Below are positions 1 through 6,987 of a stretch of 39,171 bases of DNA, piece by piece (position 1 is the stretch's first letter; each line of letters begins with the position of its first letter). Below the pieces are notes generated by a model. It had not been told where the DNA came from, did not search any database, and saw only the letters and a list, made by a program, of their open reading frames with translations. Origin of the DNA: Chloroflexi bacterium GWB2_54_36 (GTDB lineage: Bacteria; Chloroflexota; Anaerolineae; Anaerolineales; Anaerolineaceae); contig MGMG01000059.1 in assembly GCA_001796355.1 (NCBI GenBank), forward strand, positions 1-39,171, in the 5' to 3' direction. The translations under genes were made by a program, and so were the position numbers.

Positions 1-33
1 AATATAACAGTTATTGTTACCTATAGCTGAGAT

Positions 34-101
34 CCTTCGACTTGACGACCTCACTCGCAGAGTGCCTCCCCGGAAGGACACCGGGACGGTGTGACAGGCA
101 T
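34..101. repeat. dispersed intergenic repeat, copy 1 (diverged)
   Basis: Non-coding stretch before the ECF genes containing CTTCGAC, a CTCGCAGAG core and a GTGTGACAGG end. It resembles the copies at 168-235 and 10350-10418 in the order of these blocks, but is diverged. No protein-like reading frame is credible here. Similarity was judged by eye. Confidence 0.45.
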
Positions 102-167
102 GGAATGGTCCCGCTGGCTGAGCCTGCCTGCACTGAGCCCGTCGATGTGTCGAAGCCCGGTGGCTAC

Positions 168-235
168 CCTTCGACAAGCTCAATCGCAGATTGTCCCACC
201 CGCAAGGTGCTCTGTGAGTGCGGGCAGGGTGACAC
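168..235. repeat. dispersed intergenic repeat, copy 2
   Basis: Begins CTTCGACAAGCTC, continues with a TCGCAGA block, then a C-rich/G-rich imperfect palindrome and ends in GCAGGGTGACA. The same block order occurs at 10350-10418. This is the pattern of a short non-coding repeat family with hairpin potential. The rest of 1-303 holds only further repeat-like sequence and no gene. Confidence 0.55.
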
Positions 236-300
236 AGTTTGTCAGGGCATCTGCAGGGTGACAACAAATCCAACCGGTTTATCCCTTTTTAGTCTAGCTA

Positions 301-309
301 TGTTAAAAT
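301..309 (+). promoter_or_regulatory. extended -10 promoter of ecfA
   Basis: TGT followed by TAAAAT (304-309) is an extended -10 element; no good -35 is visible. The predicted transcription start, near 316, is only about 4 nt before the ATG at 320, so the mRNA would be leaderless or nearly so. No Shine-Dalgarno sequence precedes the ATG, which fits. Confidence 0.45.
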
Positions 310-319
310 TTTTGCCATC

Positions 320-2068
320 ATGGCGAATGCATTTATATCCGTTGAAAATGTCCATTTTCAGCACCCGGTACGGGGTGGGGAATCGACCCGGGCGTTAAAC
401 GGGATCAACCTGCAAATCGAGGAGGGGGAGTATCTTGCCATTGTAGGCGCTAATGGCTCGGGGAAAACCACTCTGGGACGCCACCTGAATGCCCTGCTGT
501 TGCCAGGGCAAGGCCGGGTACTGGTGAACGGCAGGGATACGCGCGACCCGCAAAATCACCCGGCCATCCGCTCGACAGTCGGGATGGTTTTCCAATCACC
601 CGAAGATCAAATTGTGGCAGCGGTGTTGGAAGAGGACATTGCTTTTGGGCCAGAAAATATGGGCTTACCGCCGGCTGAGATCCGGGCGCGGGTCGAAGAA
701 GCCCTGACCACCACCGGGATGCAGGAACACCGCGAACGGCCGCCGCATCTCCTTTCCGCCGGTCAAATGCAGCGGGCAGCGTTGGCAGGCGTGCTGGCGA
801 TGCATCCGCGCTGTGTCATTATGGATGAGACCACTGCCATGCTCGACCCTGGCGGCCGCGCAATGGTGAAGCAGTTAATCCACCGCTTGCACAGTGAAGG
901 GCTGACCGTGATTGTGATCACGCATTTCATGCGTGAAGCGGTTGAGGCTGACCGGGTGGTGGTGCTCAAAGAGGGGACAGTGGCCTTTGACGGCCCGCCG
1001 CGGGATATTTTTATCCATCCTACTGACCTGTACTCGATGAATTTGGATTTGCCGATAGCGGCGCGCCTGGCGCGGTCGCTGCGTCCCATATTTCCGGAAC
1101 TGCCAGCAGACATACTGACCCCCGAAGCGCTTTTTCGCGCTTTGCCGCCCTATACCGGCGCGCTCCTTCCCGATGCCCTGCCGCATCCCTCGCAAACTCG
1201 GAATGATTGCGCGGATGTCATCACGGTCGAAGACCTGGGGCACGTTTACCTCAGCGACACGCCGCTGGCACATACGGCATTGACTGGCGCTTCTTTGTGT
1301 GTGGGAGAAGGCAGTTCCCACGGGTTAATCGGCTCCACCGGTTCGGGAAAATCGACTTTGCTGCAACACCTCAACGGGCTTTTGATCCCGCAGCAAGGGC
1401 GGGTAAGGGTTGGGGCATTCGACCTGAACGATGCTGCCACCGATTTAAAAGCGGTACGGCGTTACGCCGGGCTGGTTTTTCAGAATCCGGAGTATCAAAT
1501 TTTCGAGCAGTATGTTGGCGATGAAATTGCTTATGCCCCACGTTTAATGGGAGAAAAAGAAACGCTACGCGAGACCGTCCGCAGCGCGATGACGTCGGTC
1601 GGTTTGGATTTTGAGACCTTTAAGGACCGACTTACCTTTGCTCTGAGCGGTGGTGAGCGCCGCAAGGTAGCCATGGCTTCCATTCTGGCAATGAATCCTG
1701 CCATTTTGTTGCTGGACGAACCGACTGCCGGTCTGGATCCGCGTTCACGCCGAGGTGTGCTCGAGCATTTGAAAGGCATGCAGGCAGGCAGCAAGACGCT
1801 GGTGGTTTCATCGCATCACATGGAAGATATTGCCGAACTGGCTGAAAATGTGACCGCCCTGGCCAATGGCCGTGACCAACTAAACGGCAGCGCCGCCAGC
1901 GTTTTTCATCAAGTAGAGAAAATTAATGCTCTTGGACTGGAAGCGCCTCTGGTCTCACAAGCAGCAGCAGTTTTGCGCTCGCGCAATTGGCCGCTGCGCC
2001 CCGATATTCTTCGACCGGCTGAACTGACCGAAAACCTCTCCCATATCGTGGAGGGCAGCCATGCATAA
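320..2068 (+). CDS. ecfA: ECF transporter ATPase, fused EcfA1-EcfA2
   Basis: Two complete ABC ATPase domains in one 582-residue chain; together they would form the energy-coupling ATPase dimer of an ECF importer on the cytoplasmic membrane face. Domain 1 (about 1-250) has Walker A GANGSGKTT, Q-loop VFQSPEDQ, a variant signature LSAGQ and Walker B VIMDETTAMLDP. Domain 2 (about 295-540) has GSTGSGKST, VFQNPEYQ, canonical LSGGE and LLLDEPTAGLDP. In most bacteria EcfA1 and EcfA2 are separate proteins of about 280 residues, so this is a fusion. The stop overlaps ecfT by 8 nt (2061-2068), indicating translational coupling. The ATG at 320 is chosen because the family's N-terminal beta strand begins there. 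The transported substrate cannot be read from this subunit. Confidence 0.92.
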   Translation: MANAFISVENVHFQHPVRGGESTRALNGINLQIEEGEYLAIVGANGSGKTTLGRHLNALLLPGQGRVLVNGRDTRDPQNHPAIRSTVGMVFQSPEDQIVAAVLEEDIAFGPENMGLPPAEIRARVEEALTTTGMQEHRERPPHLLSAGQMQRAALAGVLAMHPRCVIMDETTAMLDPGGRAMVKQLIHRLHSEGLTVIVITHFMREAVEADRVVVLKEGTVAFDGPPRDIFIHPTDLYSMNLDLPIAARLARSLRPIFPELPADILTPEALFRALPPYTGALLPDALPHPSQTRNDCADVITVEDLGHVYLSDTPLAHTALTGASLCVGEGSSHGLIGSTGSGKSTLLQHLNGLLIPQQGRVRVGAFDLNDAATDLKAVRRYAGLVFQNPEYQIFEQYVGDEIAYAPRLMGEKETLRETVRSAMTSVGLDFETFKDRLTFALSGGERRKVAMASILAMNPAILLLDEPTAGLDPRSRRGVLEHLKGMQAGSKTLVVSSHHMEDIAELAENVTALANGRDQLNGSAASVFHQVEKINALGLEAPLVSQAAAVLRSRNWPLRPDILRPAELTENLSHIVEGSHA

Positions 2069-2885
2069 TTTTGAGTTTTTACGCATGGTCAACATTGGCC
2101 AATACCTGCCGTTGCAATCCGTGCTGCACCGGTTGGATCCGCGGGCGCGCATTCTGATCTATTTCTGCATGATAGCGGCAGCCACATTCACTTCGAGCCC
2201 GATCGGTCTGGCTATTGCACTGGCGGTAATCTTTATCGGTTTCTGGTTTGGCCGCATTCCCTTGCGATTTGCGCTGCGCGGGTTGCTGCCTCCGCTGCCA
2301 TTTTTGCTGATCCTGGCTTTTCTGCAGATATTCCTGGCCCCACATCCTGCAGAAGCAGCGATCCTCTATTCCCTCGGCCCGGTAAAAATCTACCTGGCCG
2401 GGTTGATTTCTGCTGGCTTGCTGCTGCTTCGCTTTGCGGTCTTGATCCTGGGATTGGGCCTGGCTTCATACACCCTATCGACTTCCGAGATGATCCACGG
2501 GTTGGAATCGCTCTTCTCCCCGCTGACCAGGTTGGGCATCCCAACGCATGATCTGGTCATGGTCGTGCAGGTGACCATCCGTTTCATCCCGTTTTTAGCT
2601 CAAGCGGCCGAACGGATTGCCAAGGCTCAGGCTTCCCGCGGCGCTGATTGGGGTACGCGCAAGGGCGGGCCGCTGGCCCGCACCCGTCAGGTGATCCCGC
2701 TGGTATTGCCGTTGTTTCTCACCAGTTTGCGCCGCGCTGAGACGATGGCGCTGGCGATGGACGCGCGCGGCTACGCCGCCATCACCCGGCGAACGTCCAT
2801 GATGGTGATGCATTTCACCTGGAAAGATGCATTGGCGATCCTGCTCGGAATTGCAGCAGGCGTGGCGATTTTATGGGTCGGTTAG
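2061..2885 (+). CDS. ecfT: ECF transporter transmembrane subunit EcfT
   Basis: 274-residue membrane protein with about five hydrophobic segments, the scaffold that links the ATPases to the substrate-binding S component. The coupling-helix motifs of the family are visible: AQASRGAD (about residue 190) and MDARGYAA near the C-terminus, both variants of the Ala-Arg-Gly signature that contacts the ATPase grooves. The ORF starts inside ecfA (8-nt overlap), so the two are co-transcribed. It ends 10 nt from the end of the convergent S-component gene. The identification as EcfT is firm; whether it serves one dedicated S component or several (group II sharing) is unknown. Confidence 0.9.
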   Translation: MHNFEFLRMVNIGQYLPLQSVLHRLDPRARILIYFCMIAAATFTSSPIGLAIALAVIFIGFWFGRIPLRFALRGLLPPLPFLLILAFLQIFLAPHPAEAAILYSLGPVKIYLAGLISAGLLLLRFAVLILGLGLASYTLSTSEMIHGLESLFSPLTRLGIPTHDLVMVVQVTIRFIPFLAQAAERIAKAQASRGADWGTRKGGPLARTRQVIPLVLPLFLTSLRRAETMALAMDARGYAAITRRTSMMVMHFTWKDALAILLGIAAGVAILWVG

Positions 2886-2895
2886 CGCTGGCGAA

Positions 2896-3453
2896 TTAGA
2901 TATTGGCGCCGCGCTGCTTGCCGACTGCAAAGCGTTGCCAGGCAGCTACCACTACCAGGGTGATCAAAGCGGCTGCTCCGGCTTCAGGCAGGCCGTTGGC
3001 AATGGCAATAGGACCCAATGCCGCCCAGGGTAAAAACCCAAGCAGGCCAATGGCGCCCAGCACAAGGATAGTGTTGGTCAGGGTGCCTGCAATGCCGGCT
3101 GCAATCAACCCGGCAACCGGCCAGCGTTTGAGACCGGCCCATACCAACCAGGCGACAGGTCCGATGAGAATGCGCGGCAGGACCGAGATGATGGGGTTGG
3201 TAAACCAGGCGTCAGCCGGACCAGTAGGCGCCACGGCTGCCTGAATCATGCTGAAAACGCCAAATATCAAACCAATCCCGGCTCCTACCAGCGGTCCTTC
3301 CAAAACGGCGCCAATAATGACTGGCACGTGCATAATGGTCAGCGAAGCGCCTGTGAACCAGGGAATAAATCCCAGGCGAGTCAGCCCTAATAACACGGCG
3401 ATAGCCCCCAACACACCCGTCACAACGATTTTCCGCGTCCGATCTTGTGGCAT
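2896..3453 (-). CDS. ECF transporter S component (substrate unknown)
   Basis: 185 residues with about six hydrophobic helices, matching the size and layout of ECF S components (ECF_trnsprt/DUF3816 type). The N-terminus is a short basic stretch followed by VVTGVLGAIAVLLGLTRLGFIPW; the sequence SLTIMHVPVIIGAVLEGPLVGAGIGLIFG resembles the helix 2-3 region of pantothenate/folate-type S components. It is convergent with ecfA-ecfT, only 10 nt away, so it is not in the same transcript although very likely a functional partner. A good Shine-Dalgarno (AGGAGC) lies before the ATG at 3453. No recognised vitamin riboswitch was seen in the 260 nt upstream, so the ligand stays open. Confidence 0.8.
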   Translation of the reverse strand: MPQDRTRKIVVTGVLGAIAVLLGLTRLGFIPWFTGASLTIMHVPVIIGAVLEGPLVGAGIGLIFGVFSMIQAAVAPTGPADAWFTNPIISVLPRILIGPVAWLVWAGLKRWPVAGLIAAGIAGTLTNTILVLGAIGLLGFLPWAALGPIAIANGLPEAGAAALITLVVVAAWQRFAVGKQRGANI

Positions 3454-3660
3454 AACCTGCTCCTAGAGGGTTTATTTGTGTAGCGAAAACGACGTAAATG
3501 ATAAACACTGGGGCTGGCAAATGGTTCTTGCCAGGCACGCTGATTGTAACATGGCACCTGTTGGCTGTGCTTGGAATCCTTTGCCTTAGCGCGCTACGGC
3601 TGCGCAACCTTTGGTCTGATTACGGGTTGGTGATTGCAGCCTGCGTTAAGCGCCCACCGC

Positions 3661-3666
3661 TATAAT
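3661..3666 (+). promoter_or_regulatory. -10 box upstream of the MFS gene
   Basis: Perfect TATAAT, 47 nt before the ATG at 3714; the -35 is weak. The intergenic region 3454-3713 serves both this gene and the divergent S-component gene and shows no other recognisable feature. Confidence 0.4.
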
Positions 3667-3713
3667 TTACGCATCGCTTTAAATGTTATTATTCCGGTTT
3701 TTCAGGATGTAAA

Positions 3714-5138
3714 ATGAGCCGTCCGCTTCGTTGGCATGACCTCATTACGGTTAATATTTACTGGTTTGCTCTGAACACGCGCTCGCAAACCCTTTCGCCA
3801 TTGATCATTCCGCTGCTGGTGCAGCAGTTCATCGGCGAAGAATCAAAGGGCAGCGCGGTTGGCAGCATCCGGTTGTGGGCGCTGATGACGGCGGTGCTGG
3901 TGCAGGCTTTGATAGGCATCCTGTCCGACCGCTCGACCGCGAAATTGGGACGCCGGCGCCCGTTCATTCTGCTGGGCACTCTGGGGGAGATCATCATCTT
4001 TGCGCTGATCGGATTTTCCACCAGCCTGGAAGGGCAAACGGGCTATGCAGTCTTGTTTGGCCTCTATATTTTATCGATGATGGCTTCCAATACCGCCCAT
4101 GCCGCCACCCAGGGGCTGATTCCCGACCTGGCGCCTGAATCCCAACGCGGGCGTTACTCAGGAGTAAAAGCTCTGCTCGAACTGCCCCTGCCGCTCCTGC
4201 TGGTCTCATTGGTGATTGGCAAACTGGTCAGTTCGGGCAATCTTTGGGCGGCCTTGATCACCTTGATGGGGGTGCTGGTGGTTTGCGCAGCCATTGCCAT
4301 GTTCGTCCCCGAGCAGCGGCAAGAGCAAGCCCCCTTTGTGTTGGACTGGACGCCGTTCCTGCGCCTTGCCTTGATGACGGCGGCCTTCACCCTTCTGATT
4401 CTGGGGATGGGCGCTTTTGTCCGTTGGTTCATGACCTTAAAGCTTGATATGGATCCGCGGTTATGGGGTGCGGCTGCTGCGGCAGTTGGAGTGGCTGCGA
4501 TGGCGGTCGCGATTGGGGGCGGTGTGCTGGTCAGCTTGCGCATCGGAGTCGGCAAGGATATCCAATACTTGCCATCGTTCACGTGGTGGGTGATCAACCG
4601 GCTGGCATTTCTGACCGCCTCCACAAATATTGCCACTTTTCTGCTGTTTTTCTTGCAGGAGCGTTTCGTAGAGTTGGAAGGGGAAAAGGCTGCTGGCCCG
4701 GCGGCGACGATTGCCCTGTTCGTTGGCATATTCATTTTGCTGACCGCGGCGCCTGGGGGTTGGCTGGCTGATCGCTTTGGCAAAAAAATCCTGATCGGCA
4801 TTGCCGGCTTGTTGGGTGCGGGTGGTATCGCTCTTCTCGTCATAGTACCAAGCATGACCGCAATTTATATCGGCGGCAGCATTGTTGGCGCGGGTATCGG
4901 GCTGTTTTACTCGGCCAACTGGGCGCTTGGGACAGAAATTGTGCCGCGCAAGCAGGCCGGGCGCTTTCTGGGGCTTTCCAACCTGGCTGGAGCGGGGGCT
5001 GGCGCCATTGGCGCCTATATCGGCGGTCCTATTGCGGATGTCCTGGGGTACACCCTGATCATCGGCGTTTACGGTTTTCTCTTTCTGGTTTCGATATTGG
5101 CGCTGCTTGGAATTCAGGAAAAACGCGTCAATGTCTGA
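3714..5138 (+). CDS. MFS transporter (GPH/sucrose-transporter-like)
   Basis: 474-residue integral membrane protein with about twelve hydrophobic segments. The loop 2-3 motif A reads ILSDRSTAKLGRRRP (around residues 67-83), the form seen in GPH cation symporters and SLC45/sucrose-type carriers; a second motif A copy, WLADRFGKK, begins the C-terminal half, as expected from internal duplication. These features suggest a cation-coupled sugar or glycoside importer, but the substrate is inferred only. The start is the ATG at 3714 with a weak ribosome site (CAGGATG). The gene stands alone, flanked by the divergent S component and the downstream DUF2892 gene in the same direction. Confidence 0.82.
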   Translation: MSRPLRWHDLITVNIYWFALNTRSQTLSPLIIPLLVQQFIGEESKGSAVGSIRLWALMTAVLVQALIGILSDRSTAKLGRRRPFILLGTLGEIIIFALIGFSTSLEGQTGYAVLFGLYILSMMASNTAHAATQGLIPDLAPESQRGRYSGVKALLELPLPLLLVSLVIGKLVSSGNLWAALITLMGVLVVCAAIAMFVPEQRQEQAPFVLDWTPFLRLALMTAAFTLLILGMGAFVRWFMTLKLDMDPRLWGAAAAAVGVAAMAVAIGGGVLVSLRIGVGKDIQYLPSFTWWVINRLAFLTASTNIATFLLFFLQERFVELEGEKAAGPAATIALFVGIFILLTAAPGGWLADRFGKKILIGIAGLLGAGGIALLVIVPSMTAIYIGGSIVGAGIGLFYSANWALGTEIVPRKQAGRFLGLSNLAGAGAGAIGAYIGGPIADVLGYTLIIGVYGFLFLVSILALLGIQEKRVNV

Positions 5139-5211
5139 TTGCATGTAACTTTCCATCCCAAGCCGCATCTATTCATTAGCGATGAAATTTAGCATTGAAT
5201 GGAGAAAAGCC

Positions 5212-5412
5212 ATGAAATATATCAATGAAGCCGGGTGGGATCGAATATTGCGGGTTCTGGGGGGCATACTGCTGCTGGCGCTCGGGTTTGGCAGCGTTGT
5301 CGCCGGAACGTTCGGTTTGGTCTTTAAAGCCATTGGAACATTACTCCTGGTGACCGGTCTGGTGGGATACTGCCCGGTTTATGCCCTTCTGAAAGTCCGC
5401 ACGAAGAAATAA
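5212..5412 (+). CDS. DUF2892 small membrane protein
   Basis: 66-residue protein consisting almost only of a DUF2892 module: an N-terminal NEAGWDRILRVLGGI segment, two hydrophobic helices, and the conserved GYCPVYALLK ending with a single cysteine. DUF2892 is the membrane part of E. coli YgaP, where it is joined to a rhodanese domain. The ATG at 5212 is preferred over the in-frame ATG at 5182 because GGAG (5201-5204) sits 7 nt before it. The next gene downstream carries a second DUF2892 copy fused to thioredoxin. Its exact function is unknown; a role in membrane sulfur or redox handling is an inference from partners. Confidence 0.8.
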   Translation: MKYINEAGWDRILRVLGGILLLALGFGSVVAGTFGLVFKAIGTLLLVTGLVGYCPVYALLKVRTKK

Positions 5413-5573
5413 CCCCACCGTTTTTGACTTGAATAAATGAAAGGTGCTTCTTGCTGAGGTGACTCTTCGGCAAATCAGTTCATTTCAGGGTGACTGGGTT
5501 GCTGAAACGAGCTCGCCGGTCCAGTTCCCTTTAATCCGTTTCCTATATTTCTAACAGGTAGAAGAGACCAGCC

Positions 5574-6107
5574 GTGAAACTTGTTGAATTCAAGCGAACC
5601 ATCCATAATTCTCGCATTCCCGTTGTGGTGGAGTTCTGGGCACCCTGGTGCGGTCCGTGCCGGGTAATGAACCCAATTTTGAAAGAGGTCAGCAGTGAGT
5701 TCGAGGGGCGGGTCAAATTCGTGAAAATCAATGCGGATGAGTCCCGGGAATTACTCCAGGAGCTCAAAATCATGAGCATTCCTACCCTGCTGGGTTACCG
5801 CGCTGGAGAATTGATGATGCGCAAAGTTGGGGGGCAGTCAAAGCCTGCCTTGAGGGATTGGTTTATGGCGCTGGAAGAAGGTCGGCCAGCGCCTAGCGGG
5901 CTCCGTCCATTTGACCGTTACCTGCGGGTCGGGACTGCTCTGATTCTGGCGGTCATTGGAATTAGTTCTGGACTGTCAATCTGGCTGCTGGGGCTGGCAG
6001 GGCTGGTACTGTTTAGCGCAATTTACGACCGATGCCCGATTTATAAAGCTCTGGCTCCTCGCATCAAGGCTTTACTCAAACGGCAATCGCCCAATGTAGT
6101 AAATTAA
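5574..6107 (+). CDS. thioredoxin-DUF2892 fusion protein
   Basis: 177 residues. Residues 1-105 are a thioredoxin domain with the classic active site WCGPC (Cys26, Cys29) and the cis-proline loop SIPTLLGY. A linker leads to a C-terminal DUF2892 module (about 118-165): DRYLRVGTALILAVIG, two hydrophobic helices, and YDRCPIYKAL with one cysteine, closely parallel to the GYCPVYALLK end of the neighbouring 66-residue protein. The thioredoxin is thus tethered to the membrane, probably on the cytoplasmic side because there is no signal peptide. The start is GTG at 5574; the ribosome site is weak (AGGTAGAAGAGA) and a TATATT box lies at 5544-5549. Close neighbours are DUF2892 and a membrane rhodanese, pointing to persulfide or disulfide exchange. 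Confidence 0.88.
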   Translation: MKLVEFKRTIHNSRIPVVVEFWAPWCGPCRVMNPILKEVSSEFEGRVKFVKINADESRELLQELKIMSIPTLLGYRAGELMMRKVGGQSKPALRDWFMALEEGRPAPSGLRPFDRYLRVGTALILAVIGISSGLSIWLLGLAGLVLFSAIYDRCPIYKALAPRIKALLKRQSPNVVN

Positions 6108-6196
6108 TATGACTTCGCTGGGGCAACCACGTGACTAACTGTAGTTGCCTGCAGTCACCATCTGCCCGCGCGAAATTGGTGGTTGAAGATTGAGTA

Positions 6197-6238
6197 AAAA
6201 CATCCCGCCGGGACGACCGGAACCAGGCGGGATGTTTT
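6197..6238. terminator. bidirectional intrinsic terminator
   Basis: Perfect 13-bp inverted repeat AAAACATCCCGCC (6197-6209) / GGCGGGATGTTTT (6226-6238) with a 16-nt loop, placed between the convergent thioredoxin fusion and rhodanese genes. The A-run on one side and T-run on the other let it work in both directions. Confidence 0.85.
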
Positions 6239-6260
6239 GGTCTAATCTGGAATTTTAGGG

Positions 6261-6707
6261 TTATGGGCCGGTGACAGTTGGCAAGCCCAGGCTGACCCAG
6301 GAATTCATCCCGCCGCCCATGCTGGTGACCCGTTGAAAGCCAGCGTCCAATAAAATGTCACGTCCGGTGGCGCTGCGGTTCCCCGAACGGCAGACCACCA
6401 CGATTTGCTGGTCTTGCGGTAGTTCTGACAGGCGGCTTGCTAACTCTCCCAGCGGGATCCAAGCAGCGCCGGGGATATGTCCGGCATTCCATTCGTCCGG
6501 TTCACGGACGTCAAGAATAAAGGCACCCTGGTCGCGCAGTTCAGCCGCCTGCGTGGCATTGATCTCGCGCGGCAAAGCTTTTTCACCGGCTGGCGCAGCC
6601 AGTGCGGTATAAGCTGCAAAGATTGCCAGGGCAACTACAGCGATACCAATGATCCATCCCCAGGCGGGAAAATTTTTCTTCGGCGAACGGACGACTTGTC
6701 TGGTCAT
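6261..6707 (-). CDS. membrane-anchored rhodanese (sulfurtransferase) domain protein
   Basis: 148 residues: a short basic N-terminus, one hydrophobic helix (about 15-38, GWIIGIAVVALAIFAAYTAL), then a single rhodanese domain facing the outside. Visible family landmarks are ILDVREPDEWNAGHIPGA and the catalytic loop CRSGNRS with Cys106, the site of the persulfide intermediate. The GNRSA form is typical of single-domain GlpE/PspE-like enzymes. The start at 6707 is preferred to the in-frame ATG at 6740, because AAGGAG precedes 6707 by about 10 nt and overlaps the upstream reading. It faces the thioredoxin-DUF2892 gene across a shared terminator. Substrate (thiosulfate, polysulfide, or protein persulfide) is not evident. 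Confidence 0.87.
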   Translation of the reverse strand: MTRQVVRSPKKNFPAWGWIIGIAVVALAIFAAYTALAAPAGEKALPREINATQAAELRDQGAFILDVREPDEWNAGHIPGAAWIPLGELASRLSELPQDQQIVVVCRSGNRSATGRDILLDAGFQRVTSMGGGMNSWVSLGLPTVTGP

Positions 6708-6827
6708 AGCTTTCATACTCCTTGGAGAACGTCTGTTCATATTTGATTCAAAAGGTCAAGAAAAGTTGCATGAATCTGACGTTGCAAATGGAGCGAAGCG
6801 TTAAAGCTATTTTCACCCGGCACATTT

Positions 6828-6930
6828 GTCATTGCGACGTAGCGAAGCGGAGGAAGCAATCTGCACCTGTTGATCCGTCCGCCGTTCTTCCACAACCTGC
6901 GTGGATTGCTTCAGTCGGCGCGATGACAAC
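6828..6930. repeat. palindromic dispersed-type repeat (MITE-like)
   Basis: Imperfect inverted repeat of about 100 bp. The left arm starts GTCATTGCGA (6828) and ends GGAAGCAATCTGC; the right arm is its partner, GCGTGGATTGCTTC to GCGATGACAAC (6899-6930). Elements with GTCATYGCG ends and GAAGCAATC blocks are a widespread style of non-autonomous intergenic repeat in bacteria. It lies between the rhodanese and glycerate kinase genes and encodes nothing. Confidence 0.65.
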
Positions 6931-6975
6931 ACATGGACGGGGTGAAAACCGATTTCATTCCAGACGCAAAATGAA

Positions 6976-6981
6976 TACAAT
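6976..6981 (+). promoter_or_regulatory. -10 box of glycerate kinase gene
   Basis: TACAAT ends 6 nt before the ATG at 6988, so transcription would begin at or next to the A of that ATG. The -35 region (TTTCAT, 6953-6958) is poor. This supports a leaderless mRNA and the upstream start codon. Confidence 0.4.
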
Positions 6982-6987
6982 ATCTGT

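Noticed and set aside
42-398. 118-codon open frame at the left end
   Set aside because: It runs through the dispersed repeats and overlaps the ecfA start in another frame; composition is repeat-like and no domain is visible.
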